From Dunaliella salina (lineage: Eukaryota > Chlorophyta > Chlorophyceae > Chlamydomonadales > Dunaliellaceae), in the NCBI GenBank assembly GCA_002284615.2, contig MU069682.1, positions 135,557 through 149,702 of the forward strand: a stretch of 14,146 bases of DNA, written 5' to 3'. A model generated the notes under the pieces. That model had not been told where the DNA came from and made no database searches. It was given only the letters and a program-made list of their open reading frames with translations. Position numbers and translations under genes: made by a program. Below are positions 1-7,694 of the stretch, in pieces (within the stretch, counting starts at the first letter, position 1; the number at the start of each line of letters is the position of its first letter).

Positions 1-57
<57 letters not shown>
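1..57. repeat. (TG)n microsatellite, cut by window edge
   Basis: Uninterrupted TG dinucleotide repeat of about 28 units that probably continues to the left of the window. Open frames across it (Cys-Val repeats) are artefacts of the repeat. Confidence 0.99.
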
Positions 58-59
<2 letters not shown>

Positions 60-516
60 CTCGCCCCTTCCAAAGCCTTCCAATTGGACCAGCAAGCACC
101 AGCAAGTACAAGCAATCTATTCTGCGGGAGGATGCAGGCCTGCCCACTGCATCTGCCACCCCAGTTCATGGGGACAACACATGGTTGTATAGCTGTTTGG
201 GGTCAGTGCAGGGTTGCATAGCTTTTTCCCCATAAGCACCACAGTGTCACATCTGCCAGTATGGCACTGGAACTGACTGCGCTCAACATGCTGAGCTTCA
301 CCTTTCCAGCTGACTATGGCCTTGTAATGCACAATGAAAGCAAACAATGCTTTAAGCAAGGAGGACGCAAACAGAGACGCAACAGGTGCTCAATCCAGAC
401 AAGAGCACCAACCCACTGGCACTTATACAAGGGAGTGCCAATTTGCCCGTATGTTCAACATACCAGTCCACCAGCATTCACACTGCATGCATACAGTATC
501 TTACATACTGTTTGTG

Positions 517-518
<2 letters not shown>
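58..518. other. No gene recognised
   Basis: Unique-looking sequence between two dinucleotide repeats. Short open frames on both strands show no recognisable domain, splice-site context or repeat homology elsewhere in the window. Confidence 0.6.

Positions 519-561
<43 letters not shown>
519..561. repeat. (AC)n microsatellite
   Basis: About 21 perfect AC units. It is the complementary dinucleotide to the repeat at the start of the window, so the two could pair as a large imperfect inverted repeat. Confidence 0.99.
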
Positions 562-562
<1 letters not shown>

Positions 563-716
563 CGCCATGGCCCATGCCCTCTGATCCAGGGTCTTTTTTG
601 ACAGTGGAAGAGCCTCTCGCAGATGCAATGAGGCTCAGAAGATGCCCCTTCAAGGCTTGTCATCAGAGTCACGTGCATTCCAGGTCTGCGCGCCTGACGC
701 AATGCAGACAACTGAT

Positions 717-778
717 GTACATTACGATGCGTACAACTGAGGTACAACTGCGTACAACTGAGGTACATTACGATGCGT
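717..778. repeat. Short tandem repeat, 21-bp period
   Basis: TGCGTACAACTGAGGTACA occurs at 728-746 and again, identically, at 749-767. The flanking word GTACATTACGATGCGT occurs at 717-732 and 764-779. The pattern indicates a local duplication with an internal repeat. Confidence 0.85.
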
Positions 779-802
779 CTTATTGTAAGATTTGCTTGCT
801 TC

Positions 803-1033
803 CCAGGCCTCACCTCAGCTTCAGTCCCTTAGCCCCACGCCAATGAGGCTCCCCAGGCCTCACCTATATCAGATCAGTCCCTCAGGCTCCACAGCAATGA
901 GGCCCCCAGGCCTCACCTGCTTGCTTCCCAGGCCTCACCAGTATCAGGTTCAATCCCCTGGGCCCCTCAGCATTGAGGCTTCGAAGGCCTCACCTGTATG
1001 AGGTTCAGTCCCCCCAGCACCACAGCAATAAGG
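803..1033 (-). repeat. Minisatellite built from a splice-donor region
   Basis: Degenerate tandem array with unit starts at about 803, 853, 906, 928 and 983 (period 50-55 bp, one short 22-bp unit). Each unit contains AGGCCTCACC; read on the minus strand this is a GTGAGGCC word at 808-813, 858-863, 911-916, 933-938 and 988-993. The right-most unit overlaps the 3' end of the exon at 994-1145 and its GT donor. The other units look like diverged copies of the same exon end plus donor. Confidence 0.8.
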
Positions 1034-1145
1034 CAGGACACTGAGGTGATGGCGAAAAACCCGATGCGCAGTGGCCGTGGCAAGAAATACTCCAAAGCGG
1101 TCTTGGGGTCCCTGAGCTCATCTTCTAGAGCACGGCGGGAGGGCT
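994..1145 (-). CDS. Probable internal exon of an unidentified membrane protein
   Basis: An exon of 152 nt on the minus strand. Upstream is a CTGCAG acceptor (1146-1151) and downstream a CAG|GTGAGG donor (boundary 994/993). It starts with two bases completing a codon, followed by 50 open codons with a G/C-rich third position unlike the surrounding AT-rich repeats. The peptide begins with a charged stretch (PSRRALEDELRDPKTALEY) and continues into FLPRPLRIGFFAITSVSC and a hydrophobic run ending LIAVVLGGLNLIQ, which is a plausible membrane segment of about 20 residues. It joins in phase to the exon at 1740-1833 through a 594-bp GT-AG intron, creating a Lys codon (A|AG). The family is not recognised. 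Further exons would lie outside or were not found. No experimental support can be seen here. Confidence 0.6.
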
Positions 1146-1739
1146 CTGCAGATTCATGAGTGCATGGACACAAGCTTTTGGAAGGTGGGGAGAGAGGGGG
1201 CTGCGCACCTGTGCACAAAATAGAACAGGATAGTGAACTCCTGCAACTTGGCAGTAGACAGATAATAACCATAAACAGAATAGCGCTCCTCAGCTACATG
1301 GGCCAGGTTTTGTGGCAAAATGTGGTGCAATTGTCACTGCTACGAGAGGTGGATCCTTGGCAAAGAAAAGTGAAAAATACAAAAAAATTAAAAAAAGGAG
1401 AGAGGGACACCTCCAGAATGTTGTTATTTTGGAAATGCAAATGCCAGCCTATGCGCATCTGCCAGGTATATCAAGCTTTGTTTCCACTTTTTTCCACCAA
1501 TCACACTTTGTTGCTCCTTTTAGACAGCCATCATCTCTATAGTCCCAATGTGTGCAGATTTTGTGTCAAATGCAGGCACACAGTTTGCTTTTTAAATTTT
1601 GTGAGGTTTTTGACCAAAACAAGGAAAAGATAACGGCAAGATGTGATGGTCACCACAGACAAGGAATGTTTAAGATACACATGTATAGATGTGAGCTTAA
1701 AGGAACAAGATGCATTAACCATAACCTGTTAGGACTCAC

Positions 1740-1833
1740 TTTCGCTGTCATCCCCTGGAGACGCATTTGTTGAAACTTTCCTGTATTTGTCAAGGACGTG
1801 TCCCTGGCTCCTCTGTCTGGAGCCCAAAGTGCT
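1740..1833 (-). CDS. Probable upstream exon of the same protein
   Basis: A 94-nt minus-strand exon between a TTTGCTGCAG acceptor (ending at 1834) and a perfect GTGAGT donor (1739-1734). It encodes 31 codons plus one base. The peptide is hydrophilic: it starts STLGSRQRSQGHVLDKYRKV and ends in the acidic run SPGDDSE, a typical linker or juxtamembrane composition. Its one-base phase matches the two-base start of the exon at 994-1145, and both acceptors are CTGCAG|AG. The frame remains open upstream of the acceptor, so the exon could be longer. No signal peptide or start codon is identified. The gene is unrecognised; the evidence is splice-site quality and phase agreement only. Confidence 0.5.
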
Positions 1834-2092
1834 CTGCAGCAAATGTCTCCCAACAGGACAACGGCTGTAACAGTGTATGGCCCCTGTGTGTATGGGCAGC
1901 TTTTTCGCCAACATTGTTGACCGATAATTGTTGGATAAATTTTTTACTGTGATAACTACAGCATGTTGACATTTTTGATTTGTGGCTTCGATTCCAACCG
2001 ATGTGCAGGTATCACAAAATTATTTTCCTTCAATTGAAACAAAAAAAATAGAGCATCGCTGCATTGAGCTTGTCAGATTCAAACAGCTTCAG

Positions 2093-2480
2093 GGGTTTAG
2101 TGTCCCTGGGACAAGAAAGGAGCTCCCCATCCTTCGTTCCCATGTCTCAAGAACCTTCTTACACAACTGCCCCTCCAAAGCCGCCTTGTGTGGTTTCACG
2201 GGAAGATCTTGGGAGCCTGATGCAGCTTTTTGGGGAGGCAGCACTTGCAGCTGCATCGGGGGAAGCTCCTTGTGGACCAGAGCTTCAAAACGTGGATAGG
2301 GTTTGCATGCATGGACATGCAGTTGGTTTTTTCAGGATAAAGTCTTCATGTGCCGCAGGACGGGAATTGGGGGGTGCTGCTGGTGCCTGCCAAGGAATAC
2401 CTTGCTACTCTCACGGGCTCATGGTAATGGAGGGGTTGTCACAGGAGCGCCAGAGTGGGAAGGTTGGTCATTGTAGGAGA
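2093..2480 (+). other. Weak candidate exon, unidentified
   Basis: An open plus-strand frame runs through a possible CTTCAG acceptor (ending about 2092) to an AGA|GTGAGT donor-like site at about 2480. The central part (SREDLGSLMQLFGEAALAAA, near 2200-2260) has normal protein composition; the rest is less convincing. The opposite strand is also partly open. No family is recognised and the strand is uncertain. Confidence 0.2.
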
Positions 2481-3109
2481 GTGAGTTTTATTGGTGCCAT
2501 TACTGATGGCATCAGGTTTTTGCTGGGGGCAATGCAATCACGGAGATTTTCAAATGAATTTGAAGCTTAGGATTGTTATCCAGGGCATGCGGTTGTCAAC
2601 TCTGAGCTTTGAAGGCATGAAAATGGTGGGAAAGAATGAGGGGCAGGCAAAGGAGCACAGCATGAGACGGATGGAGGTGCAGGTAAAGATGGGTCAGGAT
2701 TGAGATGAGTTGGAAGGTGCAGATAGCCAAGCAGGGGGCTGGTAGCCAGCAGCAGCAGGAAGACGGCAGCCGGCTGCAGCGGTGGGGTGGTAGCTTGCTA
2801 CTCTGGAGTGGCAGCTGGCGGCAAGGGTACCTCCACCCACTTCAAATACCATCCTCAAATACCACCCTCGGTGGTCTGATGCAGAGGTGTCTGACATCAG
2901 AAGGACTGATCGCCATCATCACGCCGTCAGCATGTCTTTTAAATGAATCAGCAAAGGAGGTTCAGGCATTTTATTGTTGTTATGGACGCTTGTAACAAAG
3001 ATGAATAATGGGCTTCAGACAAAGATGTCCTTGATGAAATCCAAAGAAATATGCCAAGGTGGCTTTATCCTACAGCATGAATTCCTGCCACAAATTAGAA
3101 AATGGAAAT
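2481..3109. other. No gene recognised
   Basis: Contains a CAG-rich patch at about 2735-2790 and a 13-bp imperfect direct repeat (TCAAATACCATCC at 2842, TCAAATACCACCC at 2855). No coding signal, splice pattern or repeat family shared with the rest of the window was seen. Confidence 0.5.
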
Positions 3110-3297
3110 TTCAACGTTCTACCTCGAGGGTCACAGAGCGTGCATTAAGGAAAGGACACTCCAGCCTACAGAGTGCCCCCACCCATTAAACCCGGAAAAT
3201 ACACCTCAAGCCTGTACCGAGGCACTCTCACCAGGATATGAACCCACAACTTCCTCCGCCGCACCCCTATAGGAGTGGCGCGACTGAGCCACGCCAA
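3110..3297 (-). mobile_element. tRNA-derived SINE carrying a LINE-type 3' tail
   Basis: On the minus strand the head (about 3297 to 3222) resembles a tRNA. It has an A-box-like TGGCTCAGTCGC, a D-arm with GGC/GCC pairing, an anticodon arm CACTC-CTATAGG-GGGTG with a seven-base loop and U33, and a B-box-like GGTTCATATCC. The acceptor and T stems are decayed, so this is not a functional tRNA. Downstream, at about 3180-3125 on the minus strand, lies the shared tail: hairpin A with eight pairs (GGGCACTC with GAGTGTCC), the linker CCTTTCCTTAATGCACG, and a weaker second hairpin. The same tail follows the type-2 LINE coding ends, which suggests the LINE machinery mobilised this SINE. Confidence 0.65.
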
Positions 3298-3299
3298 GT

Positions 3300-3618
3300 T
3301 TGCCTGGCACACAACAAAGCAGACCAGATGTCATCATTGTTCTACCAATGCATATGCAAGGCAGAGACACCACTCGCTCTCCAAAATTGTTGAATCCAAG
3401 AGACAGAGATATCATCCTCATTGAGCTGGAGATCTGCTCAGACACCAAGTCTGAACAAACTCTCAAGAGTGCACATAACCAACACAAAAACACTCTCGAG
3501 AGCCTGCGCACAAAATCTCTCTAAGGCACACATCGCAACTACAGAATCACATTACATACTAGACTCGTTTGAGTTGCTGGAATTGATTACAACCCATACA
3601 CAATGACCCCCTCTGCAA
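3300..3618 (+). pseudogene. LINE endonuclease-like C-terminal domain fragment (type 2)
   Basis: The frame from 3300 to 3521 reads SRPDVIIVLP, then about 30 residues later IILIELEICSDT, then QHKNTLESLRTKSL. The RPD...E-x-K spacing resembles a PD-(D/E)xK nuclease core such as the restriction-like endonuclease of some non-LTR retrotransposons. Homologous copies at 7136-7144 and 10825-10833 read IELKF and IEIKF. Here the Lys codon is GAG (3429-3431), so the putative catalytic Lys is lost. After the stop at 3522 the homology continues in other frames to LQPIHNDPLCN at about 3585-3618, then jumps into the 3' tail. The rest of the C-terminus, present in the copy at 7420-7644, is deleted. Confidence 0.65.
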
Positions 3619-3685
3619 TGACTGTTGAGTCTTCCCTTAATGCACCCTGGATACTGTCCAGCGTAGACTTTTACTTATTAAAGAC
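3619..3685 (+). mobile_element. LINE 3' tail, type 2
   Basis: Hairpin A is GACT-GTTG-AGTC (3620-3631). The linker TTCCCTTAATGCAC follows. Hairpin B is CTGGA-TACTG-TCCAG (3647-3661). The tail is TAGACTTTTACTTATT. The same order and linker recur at 7700 and 13369 with different but paired stems. Confidence 0.7.
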
Positions 3686-3975
3686 TGAAGTGCAAATACT
3701 GTGAAGATGGCAACAACATAGTGACCTTTGTAAACAACTCCAAGGGGCAGAGATCGCTCTGCATATGGTTCTCCTGGACGTGGGTGGAGCAGAACCCTTG
3801 ATAATTTCAGGAAATCAGGGATTGGCCACACAAATCTACCTCAAATGCAAGAAAGCTCCATTCACATTCTAAAAACTTGCGATCGAGCTTGACCGGACGC
3901 GCCGTCGAAAACATGAATACTCATCATGGTGCCATGGAGCCGCGTGCTGCCAGAAACCCACCAGCTCCACATTGA
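3686..3975 (+). pseudogene. LINE endonuclease-like C-terminus, third subtype, ends NPPAPH
   Basis: Degenerate coding remnant in several frames. In order: KCKYCED (3688-3708), SDLCKQLQGAEIALHMVLLD then VGG (3720-3791), LDNFRKSGIG (about 3797-3826), and a terminal frame with VENMNTHHGAMEPRAARNPP then APH and a TGA stop at 3973-3975. The first parts align with KFCEDTRPEH and QHADLCK...ILLSVGG in the copy at 10816-10960. The end matches the NPPDPH-stop ends at 4226, 5979 and 11634. Where the nuclease motif is expected (E-x-K) it reads K-C-K, so it looks dead. Its own 3' UTR follows at 4015-4110. Confidence 0.65.
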
Positions 3976-4014
3976 CTTCCCTCCTCTCCTCTGCCAGAGT
4001 CTGCCACCAGTGGT

Positions 4015-4110
4015 GAGAGAAACTCACGGCTTTTTAAGCCAATGCGTCTCCTTCCTTGATTGGCTAGCAGTCAGTCGGTTTGACTGGAGGCCTTCTTTTT
4101 TCTTGTAAAG
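4015..4110 (+). mobile_element. LINE 3' tail, third subtype
   Basis: Hairpin A is GGCTT-TTT-AAGCC (4028-4040). The linker is AATGCGTCTCCTTCCTTGAT. Hairpin B has outer arms GGC/GCC (4062-4064 with 4090-4092) and inner arms CAGTCA/TGACTG (4068-4073 with 4081-4086) around a seven-base loop. A T-rich tail ending in CTTGTA follows. A close copy of hairpin B lies at 13477-13507. Hairpin A is homologous to GGCTC...GAGCC of type 1, with a compensated C-G to T-A change. Confidence 0.7.
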
Positions 4111-4292
4111 AAAAAGAAAAAAGAGAACTGCTTAGGCAGGGAGTCTCTCCCTACATCAATTAAGGAGACACATTGGCTCATAAAGAGCCGCTTGTCCACT
4201 CCACCACAAGGTATGAGTCGAGATAATGTGGGTCTGGAGGGTTACTAGAAGCATCTGGCTCTAGAACCTGGCTGTGGGAAGTACTCATGTTT
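4111..4292 (-). mobile_element. LINE 3' end, type 1, minus strand (C-terminus and tail)
   Basis: Read on the minus strand from 4292: FENMSTSHSQVLEPDASSNP then PDPH (Asn to His codons 4243-4226). The expected stop is TAT, so the frame reads on. Next are the words ACCTTGTGGTGGAG, hairpin A GGCTC-TTTAT-GAGCC (4189-4175), the linker GTGTCTCCTTAATTGATG, hairpin B with AGGGAG/CTCCCT arms (4152-4138), and a T-rich tail. It sits tail-to-tail against the plus-strand tail ending at 4110, which makes an A/T-rich inverted region at 4094-4127. Confidence 0.7.
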
Positions 4293-4999
4293 TCGAAATT
4301 GAATCCAACACTTCGCGCACACCAGAGCACATCCTTACAGCCCTCACGTGCTTTGCCCGAGTCACGCAAGATAAACTCGCAAGCCCTCTTGACTATGATA
4401 CTTACTTCAAAGCATGCTGGAGCCCTCATGCTCGTGACAGGGTATTTGGAGCCAATACTGACGTGTTCGGTACCGAATTCACAGGTTTCTCTTTTTGTAA
4501 TCCTGCCCATGACGACCAATTCACCAACCATCTCATCCTGCATGCTCTGTCCTCTGTCAAAATCACACATATACCGACTGCAGCTTTCATGCTCCTCCCC
4601 AGTCAAATAGGTTGGAAAAAAAAAGGCTACGTGCGCTGGCTGTCAAGCTATCCGGATCATGCCACAGTCCTTGCAAAATTTCCCGCAGAAAGCCTAACCT
4701 TTCAACCACCTCAAATCAGACTTCCCCTAACTCCACCAGAAAAAAATAAGAGACACATGCAACTCATTGCCGTTTGGAACAATGAAGCAAAAGAGCAACT
4801 CTTCCAAAACAACCCACGCTGTTTCAAAGATACAACTCCAGGCATTTGGTGTCAAAGGAACAGCCGACAGCTTGCACACAAATATAACACCTTCCTCCCC
4901 TTTAAAGCACCTAGTATTTGGAGAAAGAGATTTGCACTTCTGCATCAGGACACACATGACCTTTTTGAAGTCTGTTCAACAAGAAAAATTTACAATTAA
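4293..4999 (+). pseudogene. LINE protein fragment with methyltransferase-like domain
   Basis: Open frame (ATG at 4274, but homology starts after the inverted tail at about 4293) reaching a stop at 4997. It reads TPEHILTALTCFARVTQDKL, then RDRVFGANTDVFGTEFTGFS, FCNPAHDD (Asn-Pro at 4499-4504), a helix-like stretch, IPTAAFMLLPSQIGW, and LQLIAVW-like residues. A second, shorter copy at 10180-10412 has GFSACHPIYD and EATAKFMFLPDWGKN in the same order. The layout (a [N/H]P motif after a hydrophobic strand, a helix, a hydrophobic strand ending in LP) recalls the NPP(Y/F) half of class-I N6-adenine methyltransferases. However, the second Pro and the aromatic residue are absent, so the assignment is tentative. 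It is followed at once by RNase H in another frame, probably one ancestral polyprotein broken near 4990. Confidence 0.5.
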
Positions 5000-5672
5000 C
5001 ATGAAGCCCCTGCGACCCAAAATCCCTGACTGGCGACACTTGACGTACACAGATGGCAGTATCATCACTTTTTCTGCAGATAGAGAAACACAACAAGCAG
5101 GAGCTCCTTTCTTCATCCTCAAAAGCATGAATTATGGCCAAGCTCTCACTTGCAAAACAAATCCAAGGAGGTATGGCCCAAGTTACACAATTAACAGAGC
5201 AGAGCTAGCTGCAATCCTGGTCGCCCTTCAGCGAGGACACACTTCCATTGCAACTGAGCTCTTCAGCAATAAACCAAATCAGAGACCAGATCCTCAAACC
5301 CATGAGCATGACCACTCACTTACATACACAAATCCTGTTCGCTATCATAAATCATATCAATTCGTCGGGAGCTCCTGTAAATTTTTACAAAGTCAAATCA
5401 CACTGTGGCATCCTTGGCAATGAAGGTGCTGTTGCACTTGCTTTTCAGGCAGCAATGTCACCTGGCAAAGCTGATATTACGCTTAACCAGACAAAAATCC
5501 CTTCTTCCATCTGCATTGGCTTGCCAGACCTACTCCCACATCTGGCTCTCACACGGAATTAAGGGATCTTCCAAATCCCCAAGACAAATTAAAAGAAGTC
5601 ATGCATGACAAGCACAAACTGGGGCAAGCGGATGTCAACACTTACTATTTTACAAATTGCAAAATTTTGTAA
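5000..5672 (+). pseudogene. RNase H domain of a non-LTR retrotransposon, frameshifted
   Basis: RNase H motifs appear in order but in changing frames. In frame 3, LRPKIPDWRHLTYTDGS carries the first Asp (5052-5054) and INRAELAAILVAL the Glu (5202-5204). The third-Asp site (expected ATDS) reads ATEL at about 5255, just before a frameshift. Frame 1 then gives AINQIRDQIL, NFYKVKSHCGILGNEGA and a Val (5431-5433) where the last catalytic Asp is expected. After another shift, ELRDLPNPQDKLKEVMHDKH to TYYFTNC ends at 5672. RNase H would remove RNA from the RNA-DNA hybrid after reverse transcription. Two active-site changes and three frame changes make this copy dead. No reverse transcriptase motif lies upstream. 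Confidence 0.8.
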
Positions 5673-5829
5673 GGTAAAACTTACAGAAACTAAACCATCA
5701 CCAACCCAAAGTCGACTCTTGAATCAGCAATGCTTTCTGGCATATGAAAGCTGTCACCCTTAAAGAACAGACAAATATTAAAATATAGATGATACACACT
5801 CTACAACAGCAGGCATACTGCACGATTAA
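5673..5829. other. No assignment
   Basis: AT-rich sequence between the end of the RNase H fragment and the minus-strand LINE tail. No motif or repeat shared with the rest of the window was seen. Confidence 0.5.
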
Positions 5830-5975
5830 ATAACCAAAGAAAAGAAAAGAAAATTTGCGCAAGCCAAAGGCCGCGTGCATTAAGGAAAGAACCCATAACA
5901 AAAGTTAGAGGCCTCACCAGGAGGCCCTCCACCTAAACTAGACAAAACTAGCCTAGGAGAGAGCAAGAGACAGAA
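5830..5975 (-). mobile_element. LINE 3' tail, type 2, minus strand
   Basis: Read on the minus strand it follows the TAG stop at 5978-5976. It holds GGTGAGGCC, a hairpin A with TAAC/GTTA arms, the linker GTTCTTTCCTTAATGCACGC, a hairpin B with GGCC-TTT-GGC, and the tail TTTTCTTTTCTTTTC. The copy at 13205-13290 shares GGTGAGGCC, the linker and GGCC hairpin. Confidence 0.7.
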
Positions 5976-6192
5976 CTAATGGGGATCTGGAGGATTGCTA
6001 GCCATGCCCCTGAGCGCTCGAACTCTCCTCCTTCCATCCTCTTCCGCCGCCGCGCGCCCGGCAAACCCCCTCCCAGATGCCCTCTGAAAGCAAAGTGCAT
6101 GTCTAGTGTTAATGATGGTGGATAATCTTTGGATAGCATGGTCCCTGAGCTTGGATGCTAGTGATTTGGCTTTCTGTTTGGTTAGACCCAGA
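5976..6192 (-). pseudogene. LINE C-terminus, type 2, ends SNPPDPH
   Basis: Minus-strand open frame: LGLTKQKAKSLASKLRDHAI, then STIINTRHALCF, a Gly/Arg-rich spacer, RRRVRALRGMASNPPDPH, then TAG (5978-5976). It aligns with the plus-strand copy at 7430-7644 (LGLTKEKAQKTATKLHFHAV ... RRVRRTAGWMADNPP). Homology starts at about 6192, where the sequence switches to a plus-strand zinc-finger fragment, an inverted junction between two element copies. The region lies just downstream of the endonuclease-like core in the ancestral protein; its role is unknown. Confidence 0.7.
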
Positions 6193-6540
6193 TTTATGAG
6201 AGGTGAAATTGTTAGCTCATTAAATAAACATTCCGGACCTGCTCTCTGCCTTCTTTGTGGTGCTCCTGATAACGTTTCCCATACTCTTCCCAAATGTGCC
6301 CACCCACAAACCAACAGAATGAATATAAATTGACATCATCAAGCTCTCAGCATCTGTGGTGAAGCACTGAGCAATGGTGACTTTGGACCCTTCATAGTCT
6401 CATTTGATGCATGTAATGCAGAGAGGCTACGCTCATTCCCTATGGAAATTCCGGACAACGTCCAGATATTCCATTTGAATTTTCCCAAATTGACATGTCA
6501 CGCTGAATCTTGGTTATTGCTGAATCCTGGTCAAGCAGTC
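6178..6540 (+). pseudogene. LINE C2HC zinc-finger fragment
   Basis: Plus-strand frame RPRFMRGEIVSSLNKHSGPA followed by CLLCGAPDNVSHTLPKC. This is a Cys-x2-Cys-x7-His-x4-Cys pattern with ligand codons at 6247, 6256, 6280 and 6295. Zinc fingers of this kind sit between RNase H or reverse transcriptase and the endonuclease in LINEs with a C-terminal nuclease, where they bind nucleic acid. The frame stops at 6331. Related sequence (HHQALSICGEALSNGDFGPF, then FPMEIPDNV) continues in other frames to about 6540. It probably belongs with the endonuclease-like fragment starting at 6781. Confidence 0.55.
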
Positions 6541-6576
6541 AGTTAGTTAGTTTGTTACCTTGTATTCTTGGACTGG

Positions 6577-6604
6577 CTCAACAACTGGCCAGCCAGTTGT
6601 TGAG
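6577..6604. repeat. Perfect inverted repeat, 13-bp arms, 2-bp centre
   Basis: CTCAACAACTGGC (6577-6589), CA, then its exact reverse complement (6592-6604). It would form a tight hairpin or cruciform. It lies inside a decayed LINE segment and is not part of the shared tail architecture. Confidence 0.9.
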
Positions 6605-6780
6605 AATTGTTGTTATTGTGCACATTGGATCAGACTTGTACAGTTATTTCCAATGGTCTGGATTTGACATCACCTATTCTCAGCATTGTAAACCGAGCAG
6701 AGATGGAGTAGTCTCCCATTGCCTTGGGAGGGGCAAAGGGGACAGGCCTGGCAACCGTGTACCAAAGCTGAGTATGTCTT

Positions 6781-7250
6781 GTGTGTGAAGAAGAAGTGCT
6801 GTGCTGCATCATGCGGAAGTGCAGCAAGGAACAGCAAACCCAGAATCCCAGCAACCCTGTCTCACTCGCACCTCTTCCCATCAACTCGAGTGAACTTGTC
6901 CTTTGTCTGGATGGTTGTAGCCAGCTCTGGACGTTAAACACCCATTTATCAACAACTCACAGTGATCTTTGCTCCCATGTTGGTGATGTGTGTGTGACGC
7001 TGATCTCGCACGACAGACAACCGCCAACCACGCACCTTAATCGCCCTGACGGCATTCATTCATTTTACTACCCCTGGAAGGCAGAGATTCCTCTCACCAT
7101 CCAAAGAATATGAATCCCAGGGACAGGGACTCATAGAATTGAAATTCTGCTCAGATACTGACCCTGAAAAAACACTCTATACCGCACAAAATCGACATAA
7201 ACACACCATTGAGAACTTGCGTACAAAAACACTTGGCTCACACTGTAATA
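6781..7250 (+). pseudogene. LINE endonuclease-like domain fragment (type 2)
   Basis: The frame from 6781 reads SSELVLCLDGCSQLWTLNTH, HVGDVCVTLISHDRQPP, then NRPDGIH (Asp codon 7048-7050) and stops at 7111. Homology continues in another frame: RIELKFCSDTDPEKTL (Glu 7136-7138, Lys 7142-7144), then NRHKHTIENLRTKTLGS. The RPD...E-x-K arrangement fits a PD-(D/E)xK nuclease core, which in RLE-type LINEs nicks target DNA to prime reverse transcription. A frameshift between the two motifs makes it non-functional. The 37-bp triplication follows directly at 7219. Confidence 0.6.
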
Positions 7251-7329
7251 ACAGAGCGTACAAAAACACGAGGCTCACACTGTAATAACAGAGCGTACAA
7301 AAACACGAGGCTCACACTGTAATAACAGA
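7219..7329 (+). repeat. Three tandem 37-bp units
   Basis: Units at 7219-7255, 7256-7292 and 7293-7329, each GCGTACAAAAACAC...GTAATAACAGA. Units 2 and 3 are identical and unit 1 differs at two bases (CTTGG for CGAGG). The expansion lies inside the LINE endonuclease remnant and adds 74 bp to it. Confidence 0.95.
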
Positions 7330-7355
7330 GTCACTCTACACAGTATTCAATATAA

Positions 7356-7386
7356 CTACTCCAATAAGAAGTTCTTATTGGAGTAG
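7356..7386. repeat. Perfect 31-bp palindrome
   Basis: CTACTCCAATAAGAA (7356-7370), one G, then its exact reverse complement (7372-7386). Its right arm leads into the LINE coding sequence (GCTGGAACTATACAATCC). The left arm looks like a templated inverted copy of it. Confidence 0.95.
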
Positions 7387-7644
7387 CTGGAACTATACAA
7401 TCCCTACACAATTGCACCTCTCTGCAACCTAGGCTTAACCAAGGAAAAGGCTCAAAAAACTGCTACCAAACTCCACTTCCATGCTGTTGAATCCCTAACA
7501 AAAATTGACAGCACCAAACATGCCATCCGTTCCAGCAAGTCTGACAATACAGAACCAGAGTTGGCGGCTAATGGAAGGGATGGTTACAGGAGAGTGAGGC
7601 GCACGGCTGGATGGATGGCCGACAACCCTCCGGTTCGGTACTAG
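7387..7644 (+). pseudogene. LINE C-terminus, type 2, ends DNPPVRY
   Basis: Largely intact frame: NYTIPTQLHLSAT-like residues, CNLGLTKEKAQKTATKLHFH, AVESLTKIDSTKHAIR, a spacer, RRVRRTAGWMADNPPVRY and a TAG stop at 7642-7644. It is the plus-strand counterpart of the minus-strand copy at 5976-6192, with the terminal DPH changed to VRY. The type-2 tail begins about 57 bp downstream, so protein end, UTR and tail are preserved in order. Confidence 0.7.
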
Positions 7645-7694
7645 TCCACTAGTTTTTTTAAATTCAGATATTGGTGAGACTCATGGTCAGTGAC

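Noticed and set aside
2..235. Open frames made of Cys-Val or His-Thr repeats
   Set aside because: They are translations of the TG/CA microsatellites.
803..1033. CRISPR-like array
   Set aside because: Units are diverged, unevenly spaced and have no separate unique spacers; they are tandem copies of one sequence.
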